Assembly (NCBI RefSeq): GCF_014204625.1
Contig: NZ_JACHLU010000002.1
Location: 1 to 64,000, forward strand
DNA: 64,000 bases
Source: Gillisella vitis
GTDB taxonomy: Bacteria; Pseudomonadota; Alphaproteobacteria; Rhizobiales; Rhizobiaceae
Reading direction: 5' to 3'
A model generated the notes under the pieces. It worked only from the letters and a program-made list of their open reading frames with translations, did not search any database and was not told the DNA's origin. A program made the position numbers and the translations under genes. Positions within the stretch are counted from its first letter, which is position 1; each line of letters begins with the position of its first letter. Of this stretch, positions 9,039 through 17,490 are shown in pieces.

Positions 9039-9059
9039 GATAATACCCCCTCAAGGTGC

Positions 9060-9599
9060 TTATTGCAGCGGCTTTTCGTAGCTGGTGTCAACCGTGACCA
9101 TACCGCTCAGCGCCGCAATGCGCTTGACCAGTTCGGACAGTCCCTGCAACACCAGAAGCGCGAAACCCGCCACAAGGATCAGCTTGACTGGCCAGCGGAT
9201 CAGCCCGCCCGCATTGGAAGACACTTCGTTCTGGAGGTAGGACAGCCAGAAAAACGGCCAGCACAAAAAGGTCATGTAGGCACAAACCGGCAGCAGGAAA
9301 AACGCAAGGCCAATGGTGTCAATCCACAGACGTTTGCGCTCAGACACCGCGCCGTAGAACAGATCGACCCGCACATGGCCGTTTTTGCGCAAGGTATGGG
9401 AGGCCCCCACCAGAACCACATAGGCAAACAGATACCATTGGATCTCAAGCCAGCCGTTGGAGCTGATATTGAAAATATAGCGAATAATGGCGTTGCCCGC
9501 GCTGATCAGGCAGCACAGCAACACCAGATATTCTGCAATCCGGCCAAAAAATTCGCTTAGCCGGTCAACGGATCGGCTTAATCCTAACAAAAAGTTCAT
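9060..9599 (-). CDS. TRAP transporter small permease subunit (DctQ-like)
   Basis: A 179-residue protein with four predicted membrane helices (about residues 17-35, 45-65, 85-105, 125-150) and the DctQ pattern WLEIQWYLFAYVVLVGASH. It pairs with the following DctM-like gene. ATG 9599 (MNFLLGLSRSVDRLSEFFGR) is chosen because GGGAGAGCTGCC precedes it. The upstream in-frame Met at 9668 would add a non-family extension. The pair starts its transcription unit facing a 366-bp gap that contains a family A-like repeat. Confidence 0.87.
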   Translation of the reverse strand: MNFLLGLSRSVDRLSEFFGRIAEYLVLLCCLISAGNAIIRYIFNISSNGWLEIQWYLFAYVVLVGASHTLRKNGHVRVDLFYGAVSERKRLWIDTIGLAFFLLPVCAYMTFLCWPFFWLSYLQNEVSSNAGGLIRWPVKLILVAGFALLVLQGLSELVKRIAALSGMVTVDTSYEKPLQ

Positions 9600-9704
9600 G
9601 GCAGCTCTCCCAAACATGGTTTTGCTTAGAACAAGCGGCGTTGTTGTGCAACCACGCGCATTTGTCATTCAGCAGATTTGGGCAAAACCGTGATGATATT
9701 AGCC

Positions 9705-9809
9705 TAAAGCGCGGCGCATTTTATTGGATTCAACAGAGTCGCGCTTTATCCTTCATTTTTGAGCATGTACGTTATCGTTCAACTGATTCCAGTTGAATGC
9801 GACATGCTG
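9705..9809 (+). repeat. Divergent family A-like palindromic element (copy 5)
   Basis: Begins TAAAGCGCGGCGC and ends GCGACATGCTGA. The left half has different arms from the 106-bp family (GCGCGGCGC against GTCGCGC). The right half keeps GCATGTACGTTATCG, and its inner stem is re-paired as TTCAACTG/CAGTTGAA instead of TTTTATTG/CAATAAAA. It lies in the 9600-9965 gap between the TRAP genes and the oxidase subunit gene. The remainder of that gap (9810-9965) shows only promoter-like sequence and a GGGGAGCAGG ribosome site. Confidence 0.75.
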
Positions 9810-9965
9810 AGAAGTCCAATGCGTTTGCACGAAACGGCTTCTGTTGCCGCTTACAATCTTCGCGTTGCGCGGGTGTCAGAGTTCAGCTACTTTAGCTTCA
9901 GGAACACAGGCGACGGCATATCATGCCCATCGGTCTGTGGGGAGACATCATCGGGGAGCAGGCGC

Positions 9966-10190
9966 ATGAGTGAACACCATTCAGGACCGGTCGAGACCGG
10001 CGCGAAAATGGATTATTCCGAACACGAAAAGACCTATGACCGGTTTATTGCCGCCACCAAATACGGCTCGGCCATTCTGGTTGCGTTGATGATTGCCATG
10101 GCCGCCGGCTTTTTCAGCGCTGCCGGCTTTCTCGGTGGTCTGGCAATTTTCATCATTCTGAGTGCCGCGGGCGTTTTGATGATGCGGTAA
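9966..10190 (+). CDS. aa3-type cytochrome c oxidase subunit IV
   Basis: A 74-residue protein. A hydrophilic N-terminus (DYSEHEKTYDRFIAATKYG) is followed by two closely spaced hydrophobic stretches (ILVALMIAMAAGFFSA and GLAIFIILSAAGVLMM). This is the pattern of the small bacterial aa3 oxidase subunit IV, which packs beside subunits I and III. The ATG at 9966 is supported by GGGGAGCAGG seven bases upstream. In-frame codons back to 9759 run through repeat DNA and were rejected. The catalytic subunits are not in this window. Solitary genes of this type are common in rhizobia. Confidence 0.85.
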   Translation: MSEHHSGPVETGAKMDYSEHEKTYDRFIAATKYGSAILVALMIAMAAGFFSAAGFLGGLAIFIILSAAGVLMMR

Positions 10191-10221
10191 AACATCCTGC
10201 GCAAAGGATAATCGCCTGAAA

Positions 10222-10252
10222 CAAAAAAAGCCGATGCAAGGCCCCGGCTCAG
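10222..10252 (-). terminator. Rho-independent terminator for the TPR gene
   Basis: Read on the minus strand it is AGCCGGGGCC, a loop, GGCATCGGCT-like pairing and T7. It lies on the far side of the family C repeat from the TPR gene, so the transcript would include the repeat. Confidence 0.6.
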
Positions 10253-10400
10253 ACTGCTGAAAAAGCTTTCCAACGTCTCGACGTCATGCTCGGCCCTGTG
10301 CCGAGCATCTAAGCACGTTAATTTTTGTCAATAACGTCAATTACTTATTCAGTGACGGCAGATCCTCGGGACAGGCTCGAGGATGACGAGACGTCGAGCA
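10253..10400 (+). repeat. About 140-bp intergenic repeat, family C copy 1
   Basis: Contains CGACGTCATGCTCGGC, TGTGCCGAGCATCTAA, AATAACGTCAATTACTTATT and GATCCTCGGGACAGGCTCGA. The same order is present in inverted orientation at 49428-49568 with most positions conserved. Each half carries its own hairpin (ATGCTCGGC/GCCGAGCAT and TCCTCGGG/CTCGAGGA-like). It fills the gap between the oxidase subunit IV and TPR genes. Confidence 0.85.
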
Positions 10401-10420
10401 AGAGGTTTGTCAACAAGCTG

Positions 10421-10449
10421 AGCCGAGGCAAAGCCCCGGCTCTTTTTGA
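10421..10449 (+). terminator. Rho-independent terminator for oxidase subunit IV
   Basis: GAGCCG, an internal GGC/GCC stem and CGGCTC are followed by T5 on the plus strand. With the minus-strand hairpin at 10222-10252 it brackets the family C repeat with two mirror-image terminators of similar sequence. Confidence 0.6.
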
Positions 10450-10462
10450 AAATATCACGGCA

Positions 10463-11353
10463 TCAGCTCGTGCTGCCGCGTGTGCGTGCCAAACCATCCC
10501 GCGCAGGCTGATATTTGGCATCAAGGCCAACGGCGTGCGCATAGGATTTCGCGGCCTTGGCCTTATCGCCCCGGCGTTCATACACCAGTGCCTGATTGGC
10601 CCAGGATTCGGCAAGCTTCGGATTCATCTCAATGGCGTGGTTGAAATCCGCAAAGGCATTTTCATCATCATTGAGGGCCAGATAGCTGACGCCACGACCA
10701 TTGTATGGTTCAGGCGCGCCCGGCGACAGGGAAATCGCCTTGGAAAAATCGTCAATTGCCTTATCATGCTGACCGCGCAGCTGATAGATCAGGCCCCGGT
10801 TGTGATAGGCGCGTCCATCGGTGGTATCCAGCGAAATCGCCTTGGAAAAATCCTGAAACGCTTCATCCACCCGGCCAGCCTGACGGTAGATATTGCCACG
10901 GCCAATATAGGCGACATCGTAATTGGCGTTGATTCTTAGAGCGGAGGTATAATCGGCTGCGGCCTCAACCGGCTTGCCCATGTTGCGATAGACAAGGGCG
11001 CGGTTGGCATAGGCCTGATAGAAATTTGGATTCAACTGCAAAGCGGTGCTGAAATCCGCCAGAGCGCGGTTAAAATCACCAGCCCGGCCATAGGCAGAGC
11101 CGCGAACATTATAGCCACTTGGATCTTTTGGATTGGCGGTAATAACCGCTGTCAGGGAATCGATATTTTCCTTGGAGCCCTGTTCACGATCAATGCTGAT
11201 CACATCTGAGGTCGGCGTGGATTGACAACCTGCCAATGCCAGAAAGGCAGCCATGCCGAGAGCCTTCACGCCCAGCCCACCCCAGCGCACAGTCTGGATG
11301 GTTTCCCGGCTGTTTTCGCTGATGTTGGAAGATTTTCCGGCCATATGCACCAT
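10463..11353 (-). CDS. TPR lipoprotein
   Basis: A 296-residue protein. After a basic N-terminus, a hydrophobic segment ends in the lipobox LAGC (near residue 46), so the mature protein should be lipid-anchored in the envelope. From about residue 78 there are six consecutive 34-residue tetratricopeptide units of the NPNFYQAYANRALVYRNMGK type, a helical scaffold for protein binding. The start is ambiguous between Met at 11353 (MVHMAGKSSN) and further upstream Mets; 11353 is chosen because it leaves a reasonable signal length. It resembles a conserved rhizobial lipoprotein encoded near rpsU. The function is unknown. Confidence 0.8.
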   Translation of the reverse strand: MVHMAGKSSNISENSRETIQTVRWGGLGVKALGMAAFLALAGCQSTPTSDVISIDREQGSKENIDSLTAVITANPKDPSGYNVRGSAYGRAGDFNRALADFSTALQLNPNFYQAYANRALVYRNMGKPVEAAADYTSALRINANYDVAYIGRGNIYRQAGRVDEAFQDFSKAISLDTTDGRAYHNRGLIYQLRGQHDKAIDDFSKAISLSPGAPEPYNGRGVSYLALNDDENAFADFNHAIEMNPKLAESWANQALVYERRGDKAKAAKSYAHAVGLDAKYQPARDGLARTRGSTS

Positions 11354-11496
11354 GCTTTTCGTTCCGTTTAACTCATGACGTGTCTGCTGCATTCGCACAG
11401 ACGACGTCATAGCATCAAAAGTGGACTATTGGTTTATACCCCGGCCTTTTTTAAGCCAAGACGACTGTATTGCACGATAGTCGATCTTCCACAAAG

Positions 11497-11529
11497 AAAA
11501 AGCGGCAACGATCTGCTCGTCGCCGCTTT
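11497..11529 (-). terminator. Rho-independent terminator of rpsU
   Basis: On the minus strand, AAAGCGGCGACGA, a loop and TCGTTGCCGCTTTTTC lie about 30 bp downstream of the rpsU stop. Confidence 0.85.
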
Positions 11530-11558
11530 AACGATTTAAAGCGTTGAAATATGGCCGA

Positions 11559-11795
11559 TTAACGGCTGGCAACGCGTGGAGCCGGAGCAGCGATCAAGCC
11601 TTCGCGCTGCATTTTCTTGCGGGCCAGCTTGCGAACGCGGCGAACGGCTTCTGCCTTTTCGCGGGCGCGCTTCTGCGACGGCTTTTCATAGTAGTCACGC
11701 ATTTTCATTTCACGGAAGATGCCTTCGCGTTGCATCTTCTTCTTCAAGGCGCGAAGCGCCTGATCAACGTTGTTATCGCGGACAAGTACCTGCAC
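11559..11795 (-). CDS. rpsU: 30S ribosomal protein S21
   Basis: A 78-residue basic protein beginning [20 protein letters not shown], with the typical [20 protein letters not shown] core and an Arg/Lys-rich C-terminus. S21 joins the small subunit platform near the anti-Shine-Dalgarno region. The start is GTG at 11793-11795, preceded by AAAGGAACGGG. The longer in-frame ATG reading from 11861 would add 22 unrelated residues and was rejected. Length and sequence fit alphaproteobacterial S21 well. Confidence 0.93.
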   Translation of the reverse strand: MQVLVRDNNVDQALRALKKKMQREGIFREMKMRDYYEKPSQKRAREKAEAVRRVRKLARKKMQREGLIAAPAPRVASR

Positions 11796-12105
11796 GTCGA
11801 ATCCCGTTCCTTTGGTTTTATGGTTCAAAAGCCGCCAGACAGAATGATCAGGCGGACCCAAAAAATGCTGTTCACCAAACCCGAAAGTTCGATAATTTCG
11901 TGGGCCAATATCAGATCACTGAGCGCGAGTCCAGATGTAGTTGTCCTGTCTTTTTAAAAAAAGCCCTGAACCAAAGCCTCTGCGCTGTGCAAAATGCAGA
12001 AAAGCTAACCATATGACGGAATAATCAGGCGGTGTCGAAAGACGAACAGATGCGTGTCGCAAAGGAAGGGGCATAACGCATATTGATCTGTCACAGCTTT
12101 GCCTC
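11796..12105 (-). promoter_or_regulatory. rpsU upstream region with terminator-like leader hairpin
   Basis: No gene is seen in this stretch. On the minus strand, about 40 bp before the rpsU start, CCGCC and GGCGG arms (11851-11855 and 11832-11836) are followed by CTTTT. This could be a weak attenuator or a leader structure. A T6A7 tract at 11953-11966 is likely promoter-proximal. The assignment is speculative. Confidence 0.3.
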
Positions 12106-12210
12106 TAAAGCGCGGCGCGTTTCATGGGATTGAGATGAGCCGCGCTTTCGCTGTTATTTTTTCGCATGTACGTTATCGTCCAATTGAGGGCAATGGAACG
12201 CGACATGCTT
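12106..12210 (+). repeat. Divergent family A-like palindromic element (copy 6)
   Basis: Begins TAAAGCGCGGCGCG and ends GCGACATGCTT, and contains GCATGTACGTTATCG as in the 106-bp family. The left half resembles copy 5, so copies 5 and 6 form a subgroup sharing the right half with copies 1-4. It lies 35 bp before soxB, possibly over its promoter. Confidence 0.75.
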
Positions 12211-12245
12211 GGGCCAGAGTGACGTGGTCATAGGAGACGATAGGA

Positions 12246-13499
12246 ATGCGCAAATATTCGGTTTTTGCCGTAGCCCGCGAAGCGCTTCGCGCCCACACTG
12301 GCTGGAGCGCCCAATGGACATCACCAGAGCCGCGTAAATCCTATGACGTCATCATTATTGGCGGTGGCGGCCATGGTCTGGGTGCTGCCTATTATCTGGC
12401 CAAGGAACACGGCATCACCAATATTGCCGTGATTGAAAAAGGCTGGATTGGCGGCGGCAACACGGGCCGCAACACCACCATCATTCGCTCCAATTATCTC
12501 TATGAAGAGAGCATGGACATTTACGAGCACTCCCTCAAGCTCTGGGAGGGTTTGAGTCAGGAGCTGAATTACAATGTGATGTACTCGGCCCGCGGCGTGA
12601 TGATGCTGTCGCATAATGTGCATGACAAGCAGAGCTTCAAGCGCCACGTTCACGCCAATACGCTTTATGGCATTGATAATGAGTGGCTGACGCCAGAACA
12701 GGCCAAGGCCTTCTGTCCGCCACTCGATATTGCCAAAACCGCCCGCTACCCCATCAATGGTGCCGCACTCCAGAGGCGCGGCGGCACGGCCCGCCACGAT
12801 GCTGTCGCCTGGGGCTATGCCCGTGCGGCGTCTGATCGCGGTGTGCATATCATTCAAAATTGCGAAGTGACCGGCATTCGCCGGGGCGCAAATGGTGAAG
12901 TCACAGGGGTCGAGACCTCCAAGGGCTTTATTGGTGCCAAGAAAATTGGCGTTTCGGCCTCCGGCCATAATTCCATGGTGATGGGCATGGCTGATGTGCG
13001 CCTGCCGATCCATTCCACGCCGTTGCAGGCGCTGGTCTCGGAGCCACTGAAGCCGATTTTTCCTTGCGTGGTGATGTCCAACACCGTTCATGCCTATATT
13101 TCGCAATCGGATAAGGGTGAGTTGGTGATTGGCGCAGGTACCGACCAATATAACTCCTACTCGCAAACGGGTGGGTTGCAGATCATCACCCACACGCTGG
13201 ATGCGATTTGCGAGCTGTTCCCCATCTTCCGCCGCGTCAAGATGATGCGCCAGTGGGGCGGCATTACCGATAACACTGCCGACCGCTCGCCGATCCAGAG
13301 CGTAACCCCCGTGCCAAACCTGTTTGTCAATTGCGGCTGGGGCACGGGCGGTTTTAAGGCGACGCCGGGTTCTGCCAACCTGTTTGCCCATCTGATTGCC
13401 AAGGGCGAGCCCCATGCGCTGGCCAAGGGCCTGACGCTGGATCGGTTCCGCACCGGGCGTTTGATCGATGAAGCCGCAGCCGCCGCTGTTGCGCACTAA
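12246..13499 (+). CDS. soxB: Sarcosine oxidase beta subunit
   Basis: A 417-residue flavoprotein. The FAD-binding GGGGHGLGAAYYLAKEHG motif lies near residues 37-54. A conserved RHDAVAWGYARAA segment holds the His that carries covalent FMN in characterised heterotetrameric enzymes. SoxB oxidatively demethylates sarcosine and passes the one-carbon unit to the SoxA folate domain. It is the first gene of soxBDAG, with 19 bp to soxD. The ATG at 12246 follows ATAGGAGACGATAGG. The length is normal and all expected motifs are present. Sarcosine comes from glycine betaine or creatinine breakdown. Confidence 0.95.
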   Translation: MRKYSVFAVAREALRAHTGWSAQWTSPEPRKSYDVIIIGGGGHGLGAAYYLAKEHGITNIAVIEKGWIGGGNTGRNTTIIRSNYLYEESMDIYEHSLKLWEGLSQELNYNVMYSARGVMMLSHNVHDKQSFKRHVHANTLYGIDNEWLTPEQAKAFCPPLDIAKTARYPINGAALQRRGGTARHDAVAWGYARAASDRGVHIIQNCEVTGIRRGANGEVTGVETSKGFIGAKKIGVSASGHNSMVMGMADVRLPIHSTPLQALVSEPLKPIFPCVVMSNTVHAYISQSDKGELVIGAGTDQYNSYSQTGGLQIITHTLDAICELFPIFRRVKMMRQWGGITDNTADRSPIQSVTPVPNLFVNCGWGTGGFKATPGSANLFAHLIAKGEPHALAKGLTLDRFRTGRLIDEAAAAAVAH

Positions 13500-13518
13500 T
13501 TAAAGAGGGATTTTAGAG

Positions 13519-13839
13519 ATGCTGTTGATCAAATGTCCCTATTGTCAGGAAGAGCGCTCCGAGCTGGAATTTCACGGCGCAGGCGAGGCGCATATTGTGC
13601 GGCCAGCCAATATTGCCGAGATTTCCGACGAAGAGTTTGAGGTGTTTTTCTTCCTGCGCGATAACCCCAAGGGAATCATTTTTGAACGCTGGCGGCATTT
13701 GCATGGCTGCGGGCGGTTTTTCAATGCGGTGCGCGATACCGTCAGCGACAAATTTCTGCTGACCTATAAGGCGGGTGAGCCAAAGCCGGATGATGCAGCC
13801 GTGCAAGCCCTCATCGACAACAAGGGAGCTTCGAGATGA
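13519..13839 (+). CDS. soxD: Sarcosine oxidase delta subunit
   Basis: A 106-residue zinc-binding subunit. Cysteines in IKCPYCQEER (residues 4-13), a His in EFHGAGEAHIVRP and the Cys in HLHGCGRFF form the expected zinc site. Its stop overlaps the soxA ATG (ATGA at 13836-13839), which indicates translational coupling. A GAGGGATTTTAG ribosome region lies in the 19-bp gap after soxB. Confidence 0.94.
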   Translation: MLLIKCPYCQEERSELEFHGAGEAHIVRPANIAEISDEEFEVFFFLRDNPKGIIFERWRHLHGCGRFFNAVRDTVSDKFLLTYKAGEPKPDDAAVQALIDNKGASR

Positions 13840-16829
13840 GCGGTGCCAATCGTATTCCCGGCAAGGGCCGTCTGACCCCGGCCAGAACCGCCCGTTTCAC
13901 CGTCGATGGCCGTGTTCTCACTGCCCTTGAAGGCGATAGCGTCGCCTCGGCCCTGCTGGCCAATGGCATTCATCTGGTCGGTCGCTCGTTCAAATATCAT
14001 CGTCCGCGCGGCATTCTCACCGCTGGCCCGGAAGAGCCAAACGCACTGCTCGACATTTCGCGTGACAGTGCGCGGCGTCAGCCCAACGTGCGTGCGCCCG
14101 TGCAGGAAGTGTTTGACGGGATGCGGGTGCAGACGCAAAACCGCTGGCCGTCGCTGTCCATGGATATTGGCGCAGTCAACGACCTGCTGTCGCCTTTCTT
14201 TGCCGCTGGCTTCTACTATAAAACCTTCATGTGGCCGAAAAGCTTCTGGCACAAGATTTATGAGCCGATCATTCGCCGGGCCGCAGGCCTTGGCGTGGCA
14301 CCCACCGAAGACGACACCGATCACTATGCCAACCGCTACGCCCATTGCGATGTGATGGTGGTGGGCGGTGGTGTCGCGGGCCTCACGGCGGCGCTTGCGG
14401 CGGCAGAGACGGGCGCATCCGTCATCATCTGCGATGAGCAGCCGGACATGGGCGGTGCCTTCCATTATGACACCGGCGCTGTGATTGACGGTCAAAGCGG
14501 TTATGACTGGGCGCAAGCCACCGTGGCGAAATTAAAAGCCATGGACAATGTGACCGTGCTGACCCGCACCACGGCGTTTGGCTATTACAATCATAATTTC
14601 CTTGGGTTGGCCGAGCGCGTCACCGACCATATCGCCAAACCCGCCAAGGGCTTGCCCCGCGAACGGCTGTGGCAGGTGCGGGCGAAAAAGGTGGTGTTGG
14701 CCACGGGTGCGATTGAGCGCCACATGGTGTTTGCCAACAATGACCGCCCCGGCATTATGCTGGCATCGGCGGCCCGCACCTATCTCAACCATTTTGGCGT
14801 GGCCGTGGGCGCAAAAGTGGCTGTCTACACAGCCCATGATTCGGCCTATGAGGCGGCCATTGACCTGAAAAAAGCCGGTGTGCAGGTGGTGGCCATCATT
14901 GATAGCCGCCGCAATCCCGGTGCCGGTGTGATCGCTGATGCCAAGGCGGCAGGCATTGAGGTTTTGACCGAACATTGTGTGCTGGACACCGCTGGACGCC
15001 TGCGGCTAAAGTCCATCACCATTGCGGGTAAGGGCGGTTTTGACCGCCGCAAGCTGGCCGTCGATGCGCTGCTGATGAGCGGCGGCTGGACCCCTTCGGT
15101 GCATCTGTTCTCGCAATCGCGCGGCAAGCTGCGGTTCGACGCCGCCACACAGCGATTCCTGCCAGATATTTACGTGCAGGACGGTATCTGCATCGGAGCC
15201 TGCAATGGCACGGATGATCTCAGCGACCTGCTGACGGAAGCCCATGCCGCTGGCACCCGTCTGGCAAAAGAAGCGGGTGCAGAAGGCGAAACCGGCAACC
15301 AGCCAAGCGGCTCCAACGTGTATGCCTGGACTGGCGGCATGATTGGCGCTGCCGAAGGCGCTGGCCCGGACGATGCTGTGAAAGCCTTTATCGACTTCCA
15401 GCACGATGTCTGCGCCAAGGATATCCGGCTGGCGGTGCGCGAAGGCATGCATTCCATCGAGCATATCAAGCGCTTTACCACCAATGGCATGGCGTCTGAT
15501 CAGGGCAAACTGTCCAACATGCATGGTCTGGCGATTGCTGCCGAAATGCTGGGCAAGGAGATTCCGCAAGTCGGCCTCACCACCTTCCGCGCCCCTTACA
15601 CGCCGGTGACGTTTGGTACGCTGATCAACCATTCGCGTGGCGAGCTGTTTGACCCAACGCGCAAAACCCCGATGCATGATCTGGAAACGGCATTGGGTGC
15701 CGATTTTGAAGATGTCGGCAATTGGAAGCGTGCGTGGTACTACCCCAAGCCCGGCGAGGATATGCACGCCGCCGTCAACCGCGAGTGCAAGACCGTGCGC
15801 GAGGTTGCGGGCGTGTTCAATGCCTCAACGCTGGGTAAAATAGAGGTGGTTGGCCCGGATGCAGCCAAATTCCTCAACCTGCTCTACACCAACCCGTGGG
15901 ATAGCCTCAAACCGGGCAAGGCCCGTTATGGCATCATGACCCGCGACGATGGTTTTATCTATGACGATGGGGTGGTCGGACGTTTGGCGGAAGATCGCTT
16001 CCACGTCACCACCACCACCGGCGGCGCGGCCCGCGTGCTGAACCACATGGAAGACTATCTGCAAACGGAGTTTCCGCATCTCAACGTCTGGCTCACCTCG
16101 GCTTCCGAGCAATGGGCGGTGATTGCCGTGCAGGGACCAAAGGCTAGAGAGATTATCGAGCCTTTCGTGGACGGCATTGATATTTCCAACGAAGCCTTCC
16201 CGCATATGAGCGTGGCAGAAGGCACGTTCTGCGGCGTCCCAACCCGCCTGTTCCGGGTATCGTTTACGGGCGAAGTGGGTTTTGAAATCAACGTGCCCGC
16301 CGATTTTGGCGCATCCGTGTTTGAGACCGTGTGGAAACGGGCTGAAAGCATGGATGCCTGCCTTTATGGCACAGAAACCATGCACGTGCTGCGCGCCGAA
16401 AAGGGCTATATTATCGTCGGTCAAGACACCGATGGTACACTGACGCCCGATGATGCCAATTACGGTTGGGCGGTCTCAAAGAAGAAGACCGATTTCGTTG
16501 GTATTCGCGGCCTCAAACGCCCGGATCTGGTGAAAGAAGGCCGCAAACAACTGGTGGGCCTGCTGACGAAAGACCCAAGCGAAGTGCTGGAAGAAGGCGC
16601 ACAGATTGTTGCCAACCCCAACCAGCCCAAGCCAATGACCATGCTGGGGCATGTGACCTCATCCTATTGGTCAGAAAACCTTGGCCGCTCCATTGCGATT
16701 GCCATGGTGGCTGGGGGCCGGGCGCGCATGGGCGAAACGCTCTATGTGCCCATGCCGGATAAAACCATTGCCGTTGAAGTGACGGATATGGTGTTCTTTG
16801 ACAAGGAAGGAGGCCGGATTCATGGCTGA
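13836..16829 (+). CDS. soxA: Sarcosine oxidase alpha subunit
   Basis: A 997-residue multidomain protein. An N-terminal ferredoxin-like domain lacking cluster cysteines (FTVDGRVLTALEGDSVASAL) comes first. A dinucleotide-binding domain starts near residue 171 (VMVVGGGVAGLTAAL). From about residue 600 there is a GCV_T-type tetrahydrofolate domain (FLNLLYTNPWDSLKPGKARY, RVSFTGEVGFEINVPA). The subunit binds NAD and folate and receives the methylene group formed at the SoxB flavin. The gene overlaps soxD by 4 bp and soxG by 8 bp. No truncation or frameshift is seen. Confidence 0.95.
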   Translation: MSGANRIPGKGRLTPARTARFTVDGRVLTALEGDSVASALLANGIHLVGRSFKYHRPRGILTAGPEEPNALLDISRDSARRQPNVRAPVQEVFDGMRVQTQNRWPSLSMDIGAVNDLLSPFFAAGFYYKTFMWPKSFWHKIYEPIIRRAAGLGVAPTEDDTDHYANRYAHCDVMVVGGGVAGLTAALAAAETGASVIICDEQPDMGGAFHYDTGAVIDGQSGYDWAQATVAKLKAMDNVTVLTRTTAFGYYNHNFLGLAERVTDHIAKPAKGLPRERLWQVRAKKVVLATGAIERHMVFANNDRPGIMLASAARTYLNHFGVAVGAKVAVYTAHDSAYEAAIDLKKAGVQVVAIIDSRRNPGAGVIADAKAAGIEVLTEHCVLDTAGRLRLKSITIAGKGGFDRRKLAVDALLMSGGWTPSVHLFSQSRGKLRFDAATQRFLPDIYVQDGICIGACNGTDDLSDLLTEAHAAGTRLAKEAGAEGETGNQPSGSNVYAWTGGMIGAAEGAGPDDAVKAFIDFQHDVCAKDIRLAVREGMHSIEHIKRFTTNGMASDQGKLSNMHGLAIAAEMLGKEIPQVGLTTFRAPYTPVTFGTLINHSRGELFDPTRKTPMHDLETALGADFEDVGNWKRAWYYPKPGEDMHAAVNRECKTVREVAGVFNASTLGKIEVVGPDAAKFLNLLYTNPWDSLKPGKARYGIMTRDDGFIYDDGVVGRLAEDRFHVTTTTGGAARVLNHMEDYLQTEFPHLNVWLTSASEQWAVIAVQGPKAREIIEPFVDGIDISNEAFPHMSVAEGTFCGVPTRLFRVSFTGEVGFEINVPADFGASVFETVWKRAESMDACLYGTETMHVLRAEKGYIIVGQDTDGTLTPDDANYGWAVSKKKTDFVGIRGLKRPDLVKEGRKQLVGLLTKDPSEVLEEGAQIVANPNQPKPMTMLGHVTSSYWSENLGRSIAIAMVAGGRARMGETLYVPMPDKTIAVEVTDMVFFDKEGGRIHG

Positions 16830-17376
16830 TGCAATGATCGCTACCCGTAAAACGGTTCTGGATGGCAAGATCCAAGGCTCCGCCCATGTCAAACTGACAC
16901 CTGCCAGCCCTGCCTCGCGCATTTCCTTGCGCGCCGGCGCGGATGCTGTGGCGGGCCTGTCCACCGCACTTGGCCTTGCCTTGCCGACAACGCCCAAAAC
17001 CTCCAGTCAATCCGGCTCCCGTCTCGCCCTCTGGCTCGGCCCGGATGAATGGCTGGTGATTGACGAGAGCGAAGCCGACCTGATGGCACTATGCGCTGCC
17101 TCCGGCACCATCCACTCCGCCACGGACGTATCCCACCGCAACACGGCCATTCTGGTGTCGGGGCCGGGTGCCGTGCAGACCCTCAACACCGCCTGTCCGC
17201 TCAATCTGTCCCTCAAGACCTTTCCGGTCGGTTCTGTCACCCGCACCGTATTTGGCAAAATCGAGATCGTGCTCACTCGGATGAGTGAACAGGATTTTCG
17301 CGTGGAATGCTGGCGCTCGTTTGCTGATTATGCGTTCGCAATGTTGCAGGAGGGGGCGGCAGACGCAAATGTTTGA
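16822..17376 (+). CDS. soxG: Sarcosine oxidase gamma subunit
   Basis: A 184-residue protein. The motifs LWLGPDEWLVIDE, ATDVSHRNTAILVSGPGA and VECWRSFADYAFAMLQEG are typical of SoxG, which wraps around the alpha subunit folate domain. ATG 16822 lies inside the soxA end and has AAGGAAGGAGG before it; the in-frame ATG at 16798 lies further inside soxA and was not used. It is the last gene of the operon. No folate-processing gene follows, unlike some sox operons. An inverted-repeat fragment comes next. Confidence 0.93.
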   Translation: MADAMIATRKTVLDGKIQGSAHVKLTPASPASRISLRAGADAVAGLSTALGLALPTTPKTSSQSGSRLALWLGPDEWLVIDESEADLMALCAASGTIHSATDVSHRNTAILVSGPGAVQTLNTACPLNLSLKTFPVGSVTRTVFGKIEIVLTRMSEQDFRVECWRSFADYAFAMLQEGAADANV

Positions 17377-17434
17377 GAAAACGGAGGCCAGATCAACACG
17401 ATCGTCTGGCCTTTGTTGTCAACACGCCCCAGGG

Positions 17435-17478
17435 CATCGGACCGAAAAATGGCCCCGGTTTTCGGAAAAATCCGATGC
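17435..17478. repeat. Family B hairpin (copy 2, left hairpin only)
   Basis: GCATCGGACCGAAAA, a CCGG-containing loop and TTTTCGGAAAAATCCGATGC form one stem-loop. The second hairpin of the full-length family is missing. It lies between the convergent soxG and DUF2332 genes and may act as their terminator. Confidence 0.75.
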
Positions 17479-17490
17479 AAATACGAAAAG

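Noticed and set aside
13764..15767. Several long frames antisense to soxA
   Set aside because: High-G+C shadow frames of a gene with unmistakable domain content.
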